From the NCBI GenBank assembly GCA_016198165.1, contig JACQJF010000052.1, forward strand, positions 1-41,011: DNA of 41,011 nucleotides, read 5' to 3'. The notes under the pieces were generated by a model that made no database searches, had not been told where the DNA came from, and saw only the letters and a list, made by a program, of their open reading frames with translations. Below are positions 8,342-14,425 of the stretch, in pieces; position 1 is the stretch's first letter; each line of letters starts with the position of its first letter. The stretch comes from Candidatus Iainarchaeum sp. GTDB taxonomy: Archaea > Iainarchaeota > Iainarchaeia > Iainarchaeales > GW2011-AR10. Both the position numbers and the translations under genes were made by a program.

Positions 8342-8699
8342 TTTTTTCCACTTCTTGCGCGATTATTTCCTGCTCGTTCTCGTATTTTTGCGCCCTTCCA
8401 ATTACGCGCACAAAGCCTATGGTGCCTGTTGCCTTGAGGTCCTCTTTTTCCGGGTTGAATTTCACGATTTTTATGCTTCCTGTGTGGTCTGTAAGCGTGA
8501 AAAAAAGGGTGTTTTTTGACACAAAGGCATTGGTTGCTTTGCCTTCAAGCAGGGCTTTTTTGTTCTCGGAAAGCTCGGAAGCCCCGGTGGCAGTTGTTTT
8601 TACAGGCTGGCTCTGCAGGTCCGCCAGAAAAAGGCCTGCCATCCCGATTAAAGAAACCACCGCGAGTGCGGCCCTGAGGTGGGAAGGTGAAATGTGCAT
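8334..8699 (-). CDS. membrane-anchored OB-fold protein, first gene of the operon
   Basis: 121 residues. One N-terminal helix (LRAALAVVSLIGMAGLFLADL) is followed by a small beta-barrel-like domain. The segment NAFVSKNTLFFTLTDHTGSIKIVKF followed by KATGTIGFVRVIGRAQKYENEQEII resembles the nucleic-acid-type OB fold seen in exported archaeal proteins. Being outside the membrane, it may bind something other than nucleic acid. The ATG is 37 nt from the palindrome at 8737-8752 and about 30 nt from a TATA-like box, consistent with a leaderless mRNA. It is the probable first gene of a 5.4-kb operon running to 3329. Confidence 0.7.
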   Translation of the reverse strand: MHISPSHLRAALAVVSLIGMAGLFLADLQSQPVKTTATGASELSENKKALLEGKATNAFVSKNTLFFTLTDHTGSIKIVKFNPEKEDLKATGTIGFVRVIGRAQKYENEQEIIAQEVEKIE

Positions 8700-8736
8700 T
8701 CAGAAGAAAATGGTGCAGAAAAACAAATAAAAAATA
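8700..8736 (-). promoter_or_regulatory. promoter of the OB-fold/permease/JAMM/gpmI/pilin operon
   Basis: On the minus strand ATATTTTTTATTTG (about 8722-8735) lies directly downstream of the palindrome and about 30 nt before the ATG at 8699. Archaeal transcription starts about 25 nt after the TATA centre, which predicts an essentially leaderless transcript. Geometry is nearly the same at 25267-25300 and 27563-27596. Confidence 0.5.
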
Positions 8737-8752
8737 TTCGTCAATTGACGAA
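8737..8752. promoter_or_regulatory. perfect 16-bp palindrome, candidate operator (copy 1)
   Basis: TTCGTCAATTGACGAA is its own reverse complement. The identical sequence is at 25251-25266 and a 14/16 copy is at 27597-27612. Here it lies 37 nt upstream of the start at 8699, beside the TATA-like box. An exact 16-mer recurring twice in 41 kb at the same promoter position is not expected by chance. The cognate regulator is unknown; an Lrp/AsnC or winged-helix factor is inference. Confidence 0.7.
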
Positions 8753-8786
8753 AATAATGTTAATGTTTCTTTTGCCGGTTTGTTGC

Positions 8787-8884
8787 GGACGCAAGTTTGG
8801 CTTTAAGCCAAACAGCGGTGTGAACGGACGCAAGGGCTGTTGAGCGAAGCGAAACGCCCGCGGTGTGAACGGACGCATACCGTT
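8787..8884. repeat. short direct-repeat and hairpin cluster downstream of a pilin gene
   Basis: The 18-mer GCGGTGTGAACGGACGCA occurs at 8815-8832 and 8860-8877, and its last seven bases (GGACGCA) occur again at 8787-8793, giving spacings of 39 and 45 nt. Between the units are hairpins: GTTTGGCTTTAAGCCAAAC (8795-8813, nine paired bases on each side). TGAACGG and CCGTTCA flank ACGCATA next to the pilin stop. It lies in the 3' region of the minus-strand pilin gene 8884-9234. Only two full repeats and unequal spacers argue against CRISPR. A terminator or mRNA-stability structure, or a mobile repeat remnant, is possible. Confidence 0.6.
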
Positions 8885-9234
8885 CATGGGCACGTGTCTG
8901 GCAGAGTGCCGTTCATGGTAAGTTCAACGTTTAGCCCTGAGGCCTGTTCTGCCTGGGTTTCCATGTTTTCCAGTTCCTGCCCCAGGTCCAGCCCTTGTGG
9001 GAGTGTCTGGAGGTTTATGTTCATTGTAGCCCCGCATACAAGATATTCGAGTTTTTCCGTCATTGCGTTTTGGTTCAAATCGGAGGCTTTTTCGTAGAAG
9101 CTTTCTTTGACGGTTGCAAGCGCGACAGTGGTTTTTGAAAGGCTTGAAAATTCCCCTGCAATGAAAATGGTTAGTATGAACACTACGGGGAGCGCCAGGA
9201 GGAATTCAATGCTTGACTGGCCTTTTGTCATCAT
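8884..9234 (-). CDS. class III signal peptide pilin-like protein
   Basis: 116 residues. MMTKGQSSIEFLLALPVV is a textbook class III prepilin signal with Glu at +5, followed by a helix (VVFILTIFIAGEFSSL). The mature part is helical and then short, with two cysteines (LVCGATM, PDTCP) and no long beta-rich head, which suggests a structural or minor pilin. It is the last gene of the pilus locus; a repeat and hairpin cluster follows its stop. Confidence 0.82.
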   Translation of the reverse strand: MMTKGQSSIEFLLALPVVFILTIFIAGEFSSLSKTTVALATVKESFYEKASDLNQNAMTEKLEYLVCGATMNINLQTLPQGLDLGQELENMETQAEQASGLNVELTMNGTLPDTCP

Positions 9235-9275
9235 GCGGCAATCAACTTTCCATAGAGCAATTTTTTTTTCCCAGT

Positions 9276-9794
9276 TTATGTTTCTATGTTTCCGGTAATC
9301 GTGACTTCGGCGTCGTTTTTTTCCACTTTCACGCCGGTGATTTTGCCCTTTTCATCCCCCCAGATGGGGAAGCTTCCGAGCGTGCACGTGAAATTAAAGC
9401 CGCTTACCGTGTTGAAATCCTTTGAGCACTCGGTTCCTTCAGGCATCTCATTTCCGCCGTCGCGCTCATCACACGCATAAACGGGTATTCCGAGGGAAAG
9501 GTTGTAGTCAAAAGATATTGTCGCTGGCATGCCGACCGAGGTGATATTGCAGTCTATAAATGTCCGCGCGGGGACGTAGACCCTGATTGTCTGTCGTGTT
9601 TTCTCGCCGCTTAGCGCCACTTCGTTTGCGGTGCTGAGGATTTTTTCCGCTGCAAGCCTTGCCTGGCTGATGCCTGCTATTTCTTTTGCCGTCTTTGCTG
9701 ACAGGTCGACGTTTGGGAGGATTATGACGGTGATGTATAAAAGCATGAGGCTGATTATCAGCAGGTATTCTATGGAGATTTGTCCTTTCCGCAT
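9276..9794 (-). CDS. class III signal peptide pilin-like protein
   Basis: 172 residues from the ATG at 9794: MRKGQISIEYLLIISLML is a canonical class III signal (KG before Q, Glu at +5). The ectodomain is larger than that of the neighbouring pilins, with cysteines at FIDCNIT, VYACDER, ECSKDFN and NFTCTLG that could form two disulfides, and several N-x-T/S sequons. An in-frame upstream extension to 9872 exists but would run inside the peptidase gene; the ATG at 9794 is four bases after that gene's stop. Probably a minor or adhesive pilin coupled to the peptidase gene. Confidence 0.82.
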   Translation of the reverse strand: MRKGQISIEYLLIISLMLLYITVIILPNVDLSAKTAKEIAGISQARLAAEKILSTANEVALSGEKTRQTIRVYVPARTFIDCNITSVGMPATISFDYNLSLGIPVYACDERDGGNEMPEGTECSKDFNTVSGFNFTCTLGSFPIWGDEKGKITGVKVEKNDAEVTITGNIET

Positions 9795-9798
9795 TTTT

Positions 9799-10908
9799 TC
9801 AGAACACCACGTTAAGCACAATATCGCCGGTTGCCTGCAGTATGATGTATGCTGCAAGTATTGCGGGCACAAAAGGCGTGCTTTCCTTTATCCTGATTTC
9901 TTTTTCGATAAGCCCCATTGAGGCAAGTTTCTGCAGTTCATTTATCTGTTCAAGCGTCAGGCCGTCTGCCTGTGAGCTTGAAACGATTGTCCTTGCGCTT
10001 GGAGCCAGCATTTCTTTTAGGGCCTCTACATTATTTTCCTTTACGTGCTTTAAAATGCTTTTGATTGAAAGTTTTTGTTCTGTGACCCGGCCGTTTTTTT
10101 CCACGAGCGTGACTGCGGTAATCATGCCTTCCTCAAGCTCATTTACCATGATTTTTTCCCCAAGGCGGGTTCTTGCAAAAAAAAGAAGCTTCACGATTGA
10201 AACAAGTGCTGTTCCGAGCGTGAAAATGAATCCTGCCTCCACAAGCACCGAGTTGTCAAGCAGGAACCCTGTTGCGAAAAGGGCAAGGGAAATTGGCTTG
10301 GAGGTTTTTTTGGCGAAAAAAAACAGGCAAAGCATTGCGGCAATGGCTGCCCAAAAAGGCAGGCCGAGGTTTCTTGCAATCGTGTCTGTTCCTGCTGCGG
10401 CCAGGGCAAAGAAAAAGGACGTAGTGGCTGTTTTTGCGAGTGTTTTTTTCAGCTCGCCTATGGCCTGCGTGTCTTTGGCGGTTTTTTTGAGTGCAATTAG
10501 GGTCCCGAGGGGGAGCATGGCGTAGACGCTGTAAATGAAAAGCGACAGTGAAAAGATTGGCAGGGCCGTGGTTGAAAACAGTTCCCCCTGCAACCCAAGG
10601 AGGTTTCCAATGGCCCTGTGGTTGACGGGGTTGAGGGCTGCAATGCCCGTGAAGAGTTTCACGTCCCCGCCTGCCCAGAAGCCGAGTTTCCAGAGCGCAA
10701 GTGAGCCTGCAAAAGTCGCAGCTGCCGCAAGGAAAGAGTTAATCGCGTACGAACTGTCCCCTGTAGAAACCGAGTAAAACGCGCTTACACCCAACCCAAT
10801 TATTATCATGCCATAGGAAACCCAGTCCGAGACGATTCTTTCCCGCAGGTCAGTGTAGGTTGCAATCAGCAAGCCGGCAAGTGTTATAGTGAAGAGTAAA
10901 AGTTCCAT
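9799..10908 (-). CDS. archaeal prepilin/preflagellin peptidase (A24, FlaK-like)
   Basis: 369 residues, a polytopic membrane aspartic protease. The two catalytic aspartates are in TDLRERIVSDW (D20) and GGDVKLF (D82), the hallmark of type IV prepilin peptidases. The protein has an N-terminal A24 domain, a middle membrane region, and a C-terminal cytosolic part (EALKEMLAPSARTI, then LEQINELQKLASMGLI) ending in a helix. That matches archaeal A24 peptidases with a type II C-terminal domain. It should cut the class III signals of the pilin-like proteins listed here. No other signal peptidase for them is visible in the window. Confidence 0.9.
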   Translation of the reverse strand: MELLLFTITLAGLLIATYTDLRERIVSDWVSYGMIIIGLGVSAFYSVSTGDSSYAINSFLAAAATFAGSLALWKLGFWAGGDVKLFTGIAALNPVNHRAIGNLLGLQGELFSTTALPIFSLSLFIYSVYAMLPLGTLIALKKTAKDTQAIGELKKTLAKTATTSFFFALAAAGTDTIARNLGLPFWAAIAAMLCLFFFAKKTSKPISLALFATGFLLDNSVLVEAGFIFTLGTALVSIVKLLFFARTRLGEKIMVNELEEGMITAVTLVEKNGRVTEQKLSIKSILKHVKENNVEALKEMLAPSARTIVSSSQADGLTLEQINELQKLASMGLIEKEIRIKESTPFVPAILAAYIILQATGDIVLNVVF

Positions 10909-11064
10909 AATTTTTCAACTTATTTATTCTTTGGCCGCAAGCTTTTAATTCATGAACGGAGAGCGGGAACTGTTTTTTCCCTGGCCAGACGTTTCAAAAA
11001 TCAGTTGTTCAATCCTTTTGCCCCTGGAAAGAAATCACGCGTTAAAAATGCTATGCGTAATTTA

Positions 11065-11352
11065 TTAATCTGCGTTTGGGGGTGTGCAAAGTGATTGTGC
11101 TTCCACTTCGCATGCGTTTGTAGTTATGGGCCAGACACAATCACATGACGTTGAACCGACAACTACTTCGGAGTTCCCGCACGCCGCTTGGGTCTTGAAG
11201 CCGGCGCATAATGCTTTGATTGCGTTGTATTCTGTCTGTTTTCCGCTTGCAGAGCCGACACTTGTTATTATCGTTATTACAATGACTGCGACGAGTATTG
11301 CTCCGCCGATAAGCAAGAGGTACTCAAGTGCTCCTTGTCCTTTTTTGTTCAA
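11065..11352 (-). CDS. class III signal pilin with six-cysteine head (paralogue of 11713-11994)
   Basis: 95 residues from a TTG start, with GAGG a few bases upstream. MNKKGQGALEYLLLIGG is the standard class III signal and IGGAILVAVIVITIITSV the helix. After a conserved KQTEYNAI segment the small head has six cysteines (LCAG, AACG, SCDC, NACE, SLCT) around VGSTSCDCVW, suggesting up to three disulfides. The gene at 11713-11994 shares the same framework. A TATA-like GGTTTTTATACC on the minus strand (about 11391-11402) precedes it. Likely a major pilin of the filament. Confidence 0.88.
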   Translation of the reverse strand: MNKKGQGALEYLLLIGGAILVAVIVITIITSVGSASGKQTEYNAIKALCAGFKTQAACGNSEVVVGSTSCDCVWPITTNACEVEAQSLCTPPNAD

Positions 11353-11389
11353 AATTCAACGCCTCTTTTCTTGTAGTATAATGGACAAT

Positions 11390-11403
11390 TGTGGTATAAA
11401 AAC
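11390..11403 (-). promoter_or_regulatory. TATA-like promoter of the pilin gene 11065-11352
   Basis: On the minus strand GTTTTTATACC lies about 40 nt before the TTG start at 11352, leaving room for transcription start near 11370 and a short leader containing GAGG. Visual match only. Confidence 0.4.
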
Positions 11404-11452
11404 CTGCCTGATTTACCTTACAGTTTTTTTTAGTTGCTCCCAAAGATTGGTG

Positions 11453-11620
11453 TCAGGTCATTATCGCTTCTATTGTGGATGCCCTGTTGTCGAGTATTTT
11501 TGTTTTCACTACAAGTGTGATATTGACAACCTGCAGAGCGACTATGATTACAGCCGCGATTAATATGAGCACGAATGAAAGGGTCAATAGGTATTCAAAT
11601 GAAACTTGTCCGCGCGGCAT
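11453..11620 (-). CDS. very small class III signal pilin (55 residues)
   Basis: This frame of only 55 codons starts with ATG at 11620 and stops with TGA at 11453-11455. It reads MPRGQVSFEYLLTLSF, then VLILIAAVIIVALQVV, ending in a short polar tail (KTKILDNRASTIEAIMT). The class III signal is complete: basic residue, G before Q, and Glu at +5. GGTG lies eight A residues before the start codon. After cleavage the mature protein would be about 51 residues, nearly all helix with no head domain, resembling a bare filament core like the smallest Flp-type pilins. Easily missed by length filters. Confidence 0.85.
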   Translation of the reverse strand: MPRGQVSFEYLLTLSFVLILIAAVIIVALQVVNITLVVKTKILDNRASTIEAIMT

Positions 11621-11712
11621 TTTTTTTCACCAAAAAAAGAAAAAAAGAAAAGGAAGAAATTTTTTCCAAGGGTTTTTTTCTTCCAATATTTCGCTATGAA
11701 TAAATTTTTTTA

Positions 11713-11994
11713 TTAGTCGCCTGCTACACAACTTGCTTGTGGTGTTTCCACGGCGCAAGAAGTGGTCCATATGCAGTCACAAGATGTACTCCCAACTAGT
11801 ACTTCTGCGGCTGTGCAGTTTGCTTGGGTTGCTTTTGAAGCGCATATTCCGCTGATTGCGTTGTATTCTGTCTGTTTTCCGCTTGAGCCTCCCACCTGTG
11901 ATAGTATTGTTATTACTACGACTGCGACTAGGATTGCCCCTCCTATCAGGAGGAGGTATTCTAGTGCTCCTTGTCCTTTTTTGTTCAAATTCAA
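11713..11994 (-). CDS. class III signal pilin with six-cysteine head (paralogue of 11065-11352)
   Basis: 93 residues from a TTG start with GGGAGG just upstream. MNLNKKGQGALEYLLLIGG is followed by the helix AILVAVVVITILSQV. The KQTEYNAI segment and VGSTSCDCIW in the head are shared with the paralogue at 11065-11352, and again there are six cysteines in matching order. Divergence is concentrated in the head, as expected for surface-exposed pilin. The two genes flank the 55-residue pilin, so the locus could build filaments of mixed composition. Confidence 0.88.
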   Translation of the reverse strand: MNLNKKGQGALEYLLLIGGAILVAVVVITILSQVGGSSGKQTEYNAISGICASKATQANCTAAEVLVGSTSCDCIWTTSCAVETPQASCVAGD

Positions 11995-12021
11995 AACCTC
12001 CCTTTTTCACCTTTTTTTTTG

Positions 12022-12047
12022 AAGCTTATTTTTTAACCGATAAGCTT
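12022..12047. promoter_or_regulatory. inverted repeat around the TATA-like box of pilin 11713-11994
   Basis: AAGCTTAT (12022-12029) and ATAAGCTT (12040-12047) form an 8-bp inverted repeat around the minus-strand sequence CGGTTAAAAA. It lies about 30-50 nt before the pilin start at 11994. A site covering the TATA box would fit a repressor operator. Possible coincidence in AT-rich DNA. Confidence 0.35.
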
Positions 12048-12092
12048 GAATTGATGATAAACATGGTTTTTCAAACTATTATTTAAGTCTTT

Positions 12093-12341
12093 TCATTCGC
12101 CGACTTTTTCGGTTGTCTGCTCTATGCCTGTCCTGACTTCCCCTTGCTGGGTGTTGAAGATGTTTTTAAGCGTGATGCCGACAATCATTGCAAGGACAAC
12201 CGCGCCACCGATTAGCAAGAGGGTTTCGACGCTTGCCTGGGCTCTTTTTCCAAGCGGGCCCTTGCGCGAGCCCGCGGCGCGTACATGCCCTGTTTTCAAC
12301 AGGGCGGTAGTATTGTTTTCCATGCCGTCACCAAATTTCAT
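12093..12341 (-). CDS. class III signal pilin-like protein with long basic leader
   Basis: 82 residues. The class III signal (GKRAQASVETLLLIGGAVV, A before Q and Glu at +5) comes only after a leader of about 30 residues (ENNTTALLKTGHVRAAGSRK). The helix GGAVVLAMIVGITLKNIF is followed by a short polar tail. The ATG at 12341 overlaps the TadC stop as ATGA; a second ATG at 12323 has GGTGA six bases upstream. The leader codons coincide with a copy of the two-hairpin element (12260-12312), so the long basic leader seems to come from an inserted repeat. Confidence 0.8.
   Translation of the reverse strand: MKFGDGMENNTTALLKTGHVRAAGSRKGPLGKRAQASVETLLLIGGAVVLAMIVGITLKNIFNTQQGEVRTGIEQTTEKVGE
12260..12312 (-). 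repeat. two-hairpin element, copy A (inside pilin gene 12093-12341)
   Basis: Read on the minus strand: ACTACC, then stem 1 GCCCTGTT-GAA-AACAGGGC (12305-12287), linker ATGTACGCGCCGC, then stem 2 GGGCTC/GGGCCC around a loop containing CGCA. The linker and CGCA loop are shared with the copies at 16262, 16383 and 21673, while stem 1 bases differ and still pair. It falls within the 5' coding part of a pilin gene. Confidence 0.65.
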
Positions 12342-13285
12342 GCCCCGCCTACAAGTGCCTTTGAAAGGACGCTTGAAGCCGTGTAGGACAGGATTGCAAT
12401 AAACAGTATGATTGGGAAGTATATAATGGTTTTGGAGAGCCTTCCTTCCCTCATGAGCGCCATCATTGCGCTTGCGGCTATTACCTGTGCAACCATGTAA
12501 AACTGCACCCCCAGGTTAATCGTCTCGGCGGCCTTTTGTGCGGCAAGTTTTTCCTCCGGCTTTCCAATGGATGCCGCGGCGTTGATGAGGACGTTGCTTA
12601 TCGTGCCTACGAAACCGAAAATCATTGGAGCCACCACCCCGCCGGCTGCGGTCATGAAAATCACTTGGAGCAGTGTCCTTGTTTTCCTTTCCCTGCCAAT
12701 CTTGTGGGTTTCCCGGACATCGTCGCTGATTTCATCGAGTATTTCCGCAAGCCCCGCCCCTGCCTTGATGGAGTCGATTATTATGGTCACGGTCCTGTTT
12801 ATTATGCGGGAGTCAACGTTGTCCGAAAGGGTCGTCAGGGCGTTTGAAAAATTCTCTCCCTCTTCGAGTTTTCTCAGTATCTCGATGAGTTCTTTTTTGA
12901 GCGGCCCGTACTCGGAGTATGCCACTTCGCGCAGGGCAAACTCGATTGTCCCGCCGCTCTTGAGCGTGTCAGACATCTGCTTTAGGGCATCCGGTAGGTT
13001 TTCCTCTATGCTGTCTACCCTTTGCACTGCTTTTATGTAAGGGTATCCAAGCAGCAGGTCAAGGATGACGATTGTCGTCCCAAAGCCGATGAGCAAAAAC
13101 CCGGGGAGGTAAAAATAGAACATGGCTCCCGCAACCGCGGCTAAAGCCAGGCTTAGCGCTATCCAGATGACCGCGTCTATTTCCAGTTCTATCTGGTCAA
13201 ACATTCTCTGGTACTTTTTCAACGCCCCAATCCGGTTCAAGAACGGGGCCCTGTATGCGAGGTTTAGTGACATTTTTTTTTTCAC
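12338..13285 (-). CDS. TadC-like pilus platform membrane protein (T2SSF family)
   Basis: 315 residues with membrane helices at about 40-85 and again near the C-terminus. The central cytosolic part (LPDALKQMSDTLKSGGTIEFALREV, with EGENFSNALTTLSDNV) carries the G-rich helical repeat of GspF/TadC proteins. Four bases overlap both the TadB-like gene upstream and the pilin downstream. It should form the inner-membrane platform with the TadB-like protein and connect to the TadA-like ATPase. TadC versus FlaJ naming cannot be settled by eye. Confidence 0.85.
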   Translation of the reverse strand: MKKKMSLNLAYRAPFLNRIGALKKYQRMFDQIELEIDAVIWIALSLALAAVAGAMFYFYLPGFLLIGFGTTIVILDLLLGYPYIKAVQRVDSIEENLPDALKQMSDTLKSGGTIEFALREVAYSEYGPLKKELIEILRKLEEGENFSNALTTLSDNVDSRIINRTVTIIIDSIKAGAGLAEILDEISDDVRETHKIGRERKTRTLLQVIFMTAAGGVVAPMIFGFVGTISNVLINAAASIGKPEEKLAAQKAAETINLGVQFYMVAQVIAASAMMALMREGRLSKTIIYFPIILFIAILSYTASSVLSKALVGGA

Positions 13286-14418
13286 ACGCTTGGCTGTATT
13301 GATTTTATGTAATAAATGAGAAACCCTAGGATTCCCGGGAATATCATGGTATATAATGCAAGGATTATTGATGGCGGCATGCTGACACTTGCAATCGGCA
13401 GTCCAAGCGGCGCGTTGAGGATTGTCCCGATTATTGCAATGAATACGGGGATGACGATGGCGCCGAAAATGAATATTACCCCGAAAAAGTTCATTTTTTC
13501 GGCAAAGTCACGGATGCTCAGCTGCAAGTCAAATGACACGTCTTCTGCTATTTCGTTCATGACGTTTGAAAGCTTTCCGCCGGTCTTTAGGGCCCTGATG
13601 ATGTGGAACAAGGCGTTTCGCAGTGACTTTGACTGTGTGCGCAGGGCAAAGTGGCGCAGTGCCTCTTCAGTCCCGGTGCCCTCCTCGATTTCGTTGATTG
13701 TCCTTGCGAACTCCACTGACAACAACCCATAGTTGCTTGAGGCGATTGTTTCAAGTGTCTTGTAGAGGCTTATGCCGGCTCGAAGCTCGGTTGACATGTG
13801 GCGAAGCGCAAACGGGAGTTCCCTGCTTATTTCTTTCCCGCGTTTTTGTGCAATGCTTTTCGGAATCATTAGCACCATTATCAGCGTGAGGAAAAACATT
13901 CCAATGCCTATCGCAAAAGCCAGTGCGATGTCGAATTTGAGTGCAATGCTTGCCACAATTCCAATTGCCGTGGAAACAACAAACGCGAGGCCTGCAATCG
14001 TTACCGAGAGCGCAAGGTACTGCCTTGCGGAATAGTTTACGTTTGCACTGTACAGGTAAAACGCGAGTTCCTTTGAAATGGGGAACCTTTTAACCCCGCT
14101 GATTAATGGTTCAAGGAGGAGCCGTGTTGACAAAAAAATCCTTCCAAGCGTGCTTACAAGCGGGGATTTTATCTCTATGAGCTCTTCAACCGGTTGTGTC
14201 GAGACTTTGACGCTTTCTGTTCCGCTGACCATTCCGCGCAGTTCGTAAATGCTTTCTTTTGCCGGCTCCTGGGCTCTTCCTTCTTCGCGGTATTTTTTCT
14301 TCATTTCGGAGACAATCTTGTCCACTGTTTTTGGGTCAATCCTTAACTGTTCCTCCTGCTGTTCTTTTTTCTGTTTTTTTGATTCCTCGATTTTTTTCCT
14401 GATGTCTTCAAAATTCAT
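13282..14418 (-). CDS. TadB-like pilus platform membrane protein (T2SSF family)
   Basis: 378 residues from the ATG at 14418. The N-terminal 70 residues are highly charged and coiled (IRKKIEESKKQKKEQQEEQL). Membrane helices (around LSVTIAGLAFVVSTAIGIVA, ALAFAIGIGMFFLTLIMVL and near the C-terminus) flank a T2SSF domain (LPFALRHMSTELRAGISLYKTLE). GGCTG and a run of A precede the ATG; a longer in-frame start at 14451 would overlap tadA by 26 bp. It pairs with the TadC-like gene, as is usual for archaeal Tad-type loci. Confidence 0.85.
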   Translation of the reverse strand: MNFEDIRKKIEESKKQKKEQQEEQLRIDPKTVDKIVSEMKKKYREEGRAQEPAKESIYELRGMVSGTESVKVSTQPVEELIEIKSPLVSTLGRIFLSTRLLLEPLISGVKRFPISKELAFYLYSANVNYSARQYLALSVTIAGLAFVVSTAIGIVASIALKFDIALAFAIGIGMFFLTLIMVLMIPKSIAQKRGKEISRELPFALRHMSTELRAGISLYKTLETIASSNYGLLSVEFARTINEIEEGTGTEEALRHFALRTQSKSLRNALFHIIRALKTGGKLSNVMNEIAEDVSFDLQLSIRDFAEKMNFFGVIFIFGAIVIPVFIAIIGTILNAPLGLPIASVSMPPSIILALYTMIFPGILGFLIYYIKSIQPSV

Positions 14419-14425
14419 TTTTTTT

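Noticed and set aside
7767-8519. Long plus-strand frame of 250 codons opposite the TctA-like gene
   Set aside because: It is antisense to a gene with clear membrane-helix and family signatures; such shadows are frequent opposite hydrophobic genes.
8787-8884. Possible CRISPR mini-array
   Set aside because: Only two full repeats, unequal spacers that are themselves hairpins, and no cas genes in the window.
9842-10525. Plus-strand frame of 227 codons opposite the prepilin peptidase
   Set aside because: Antisense shadow; the minus strand carries the catalytic aspartate motifs of the A24 peptidase.
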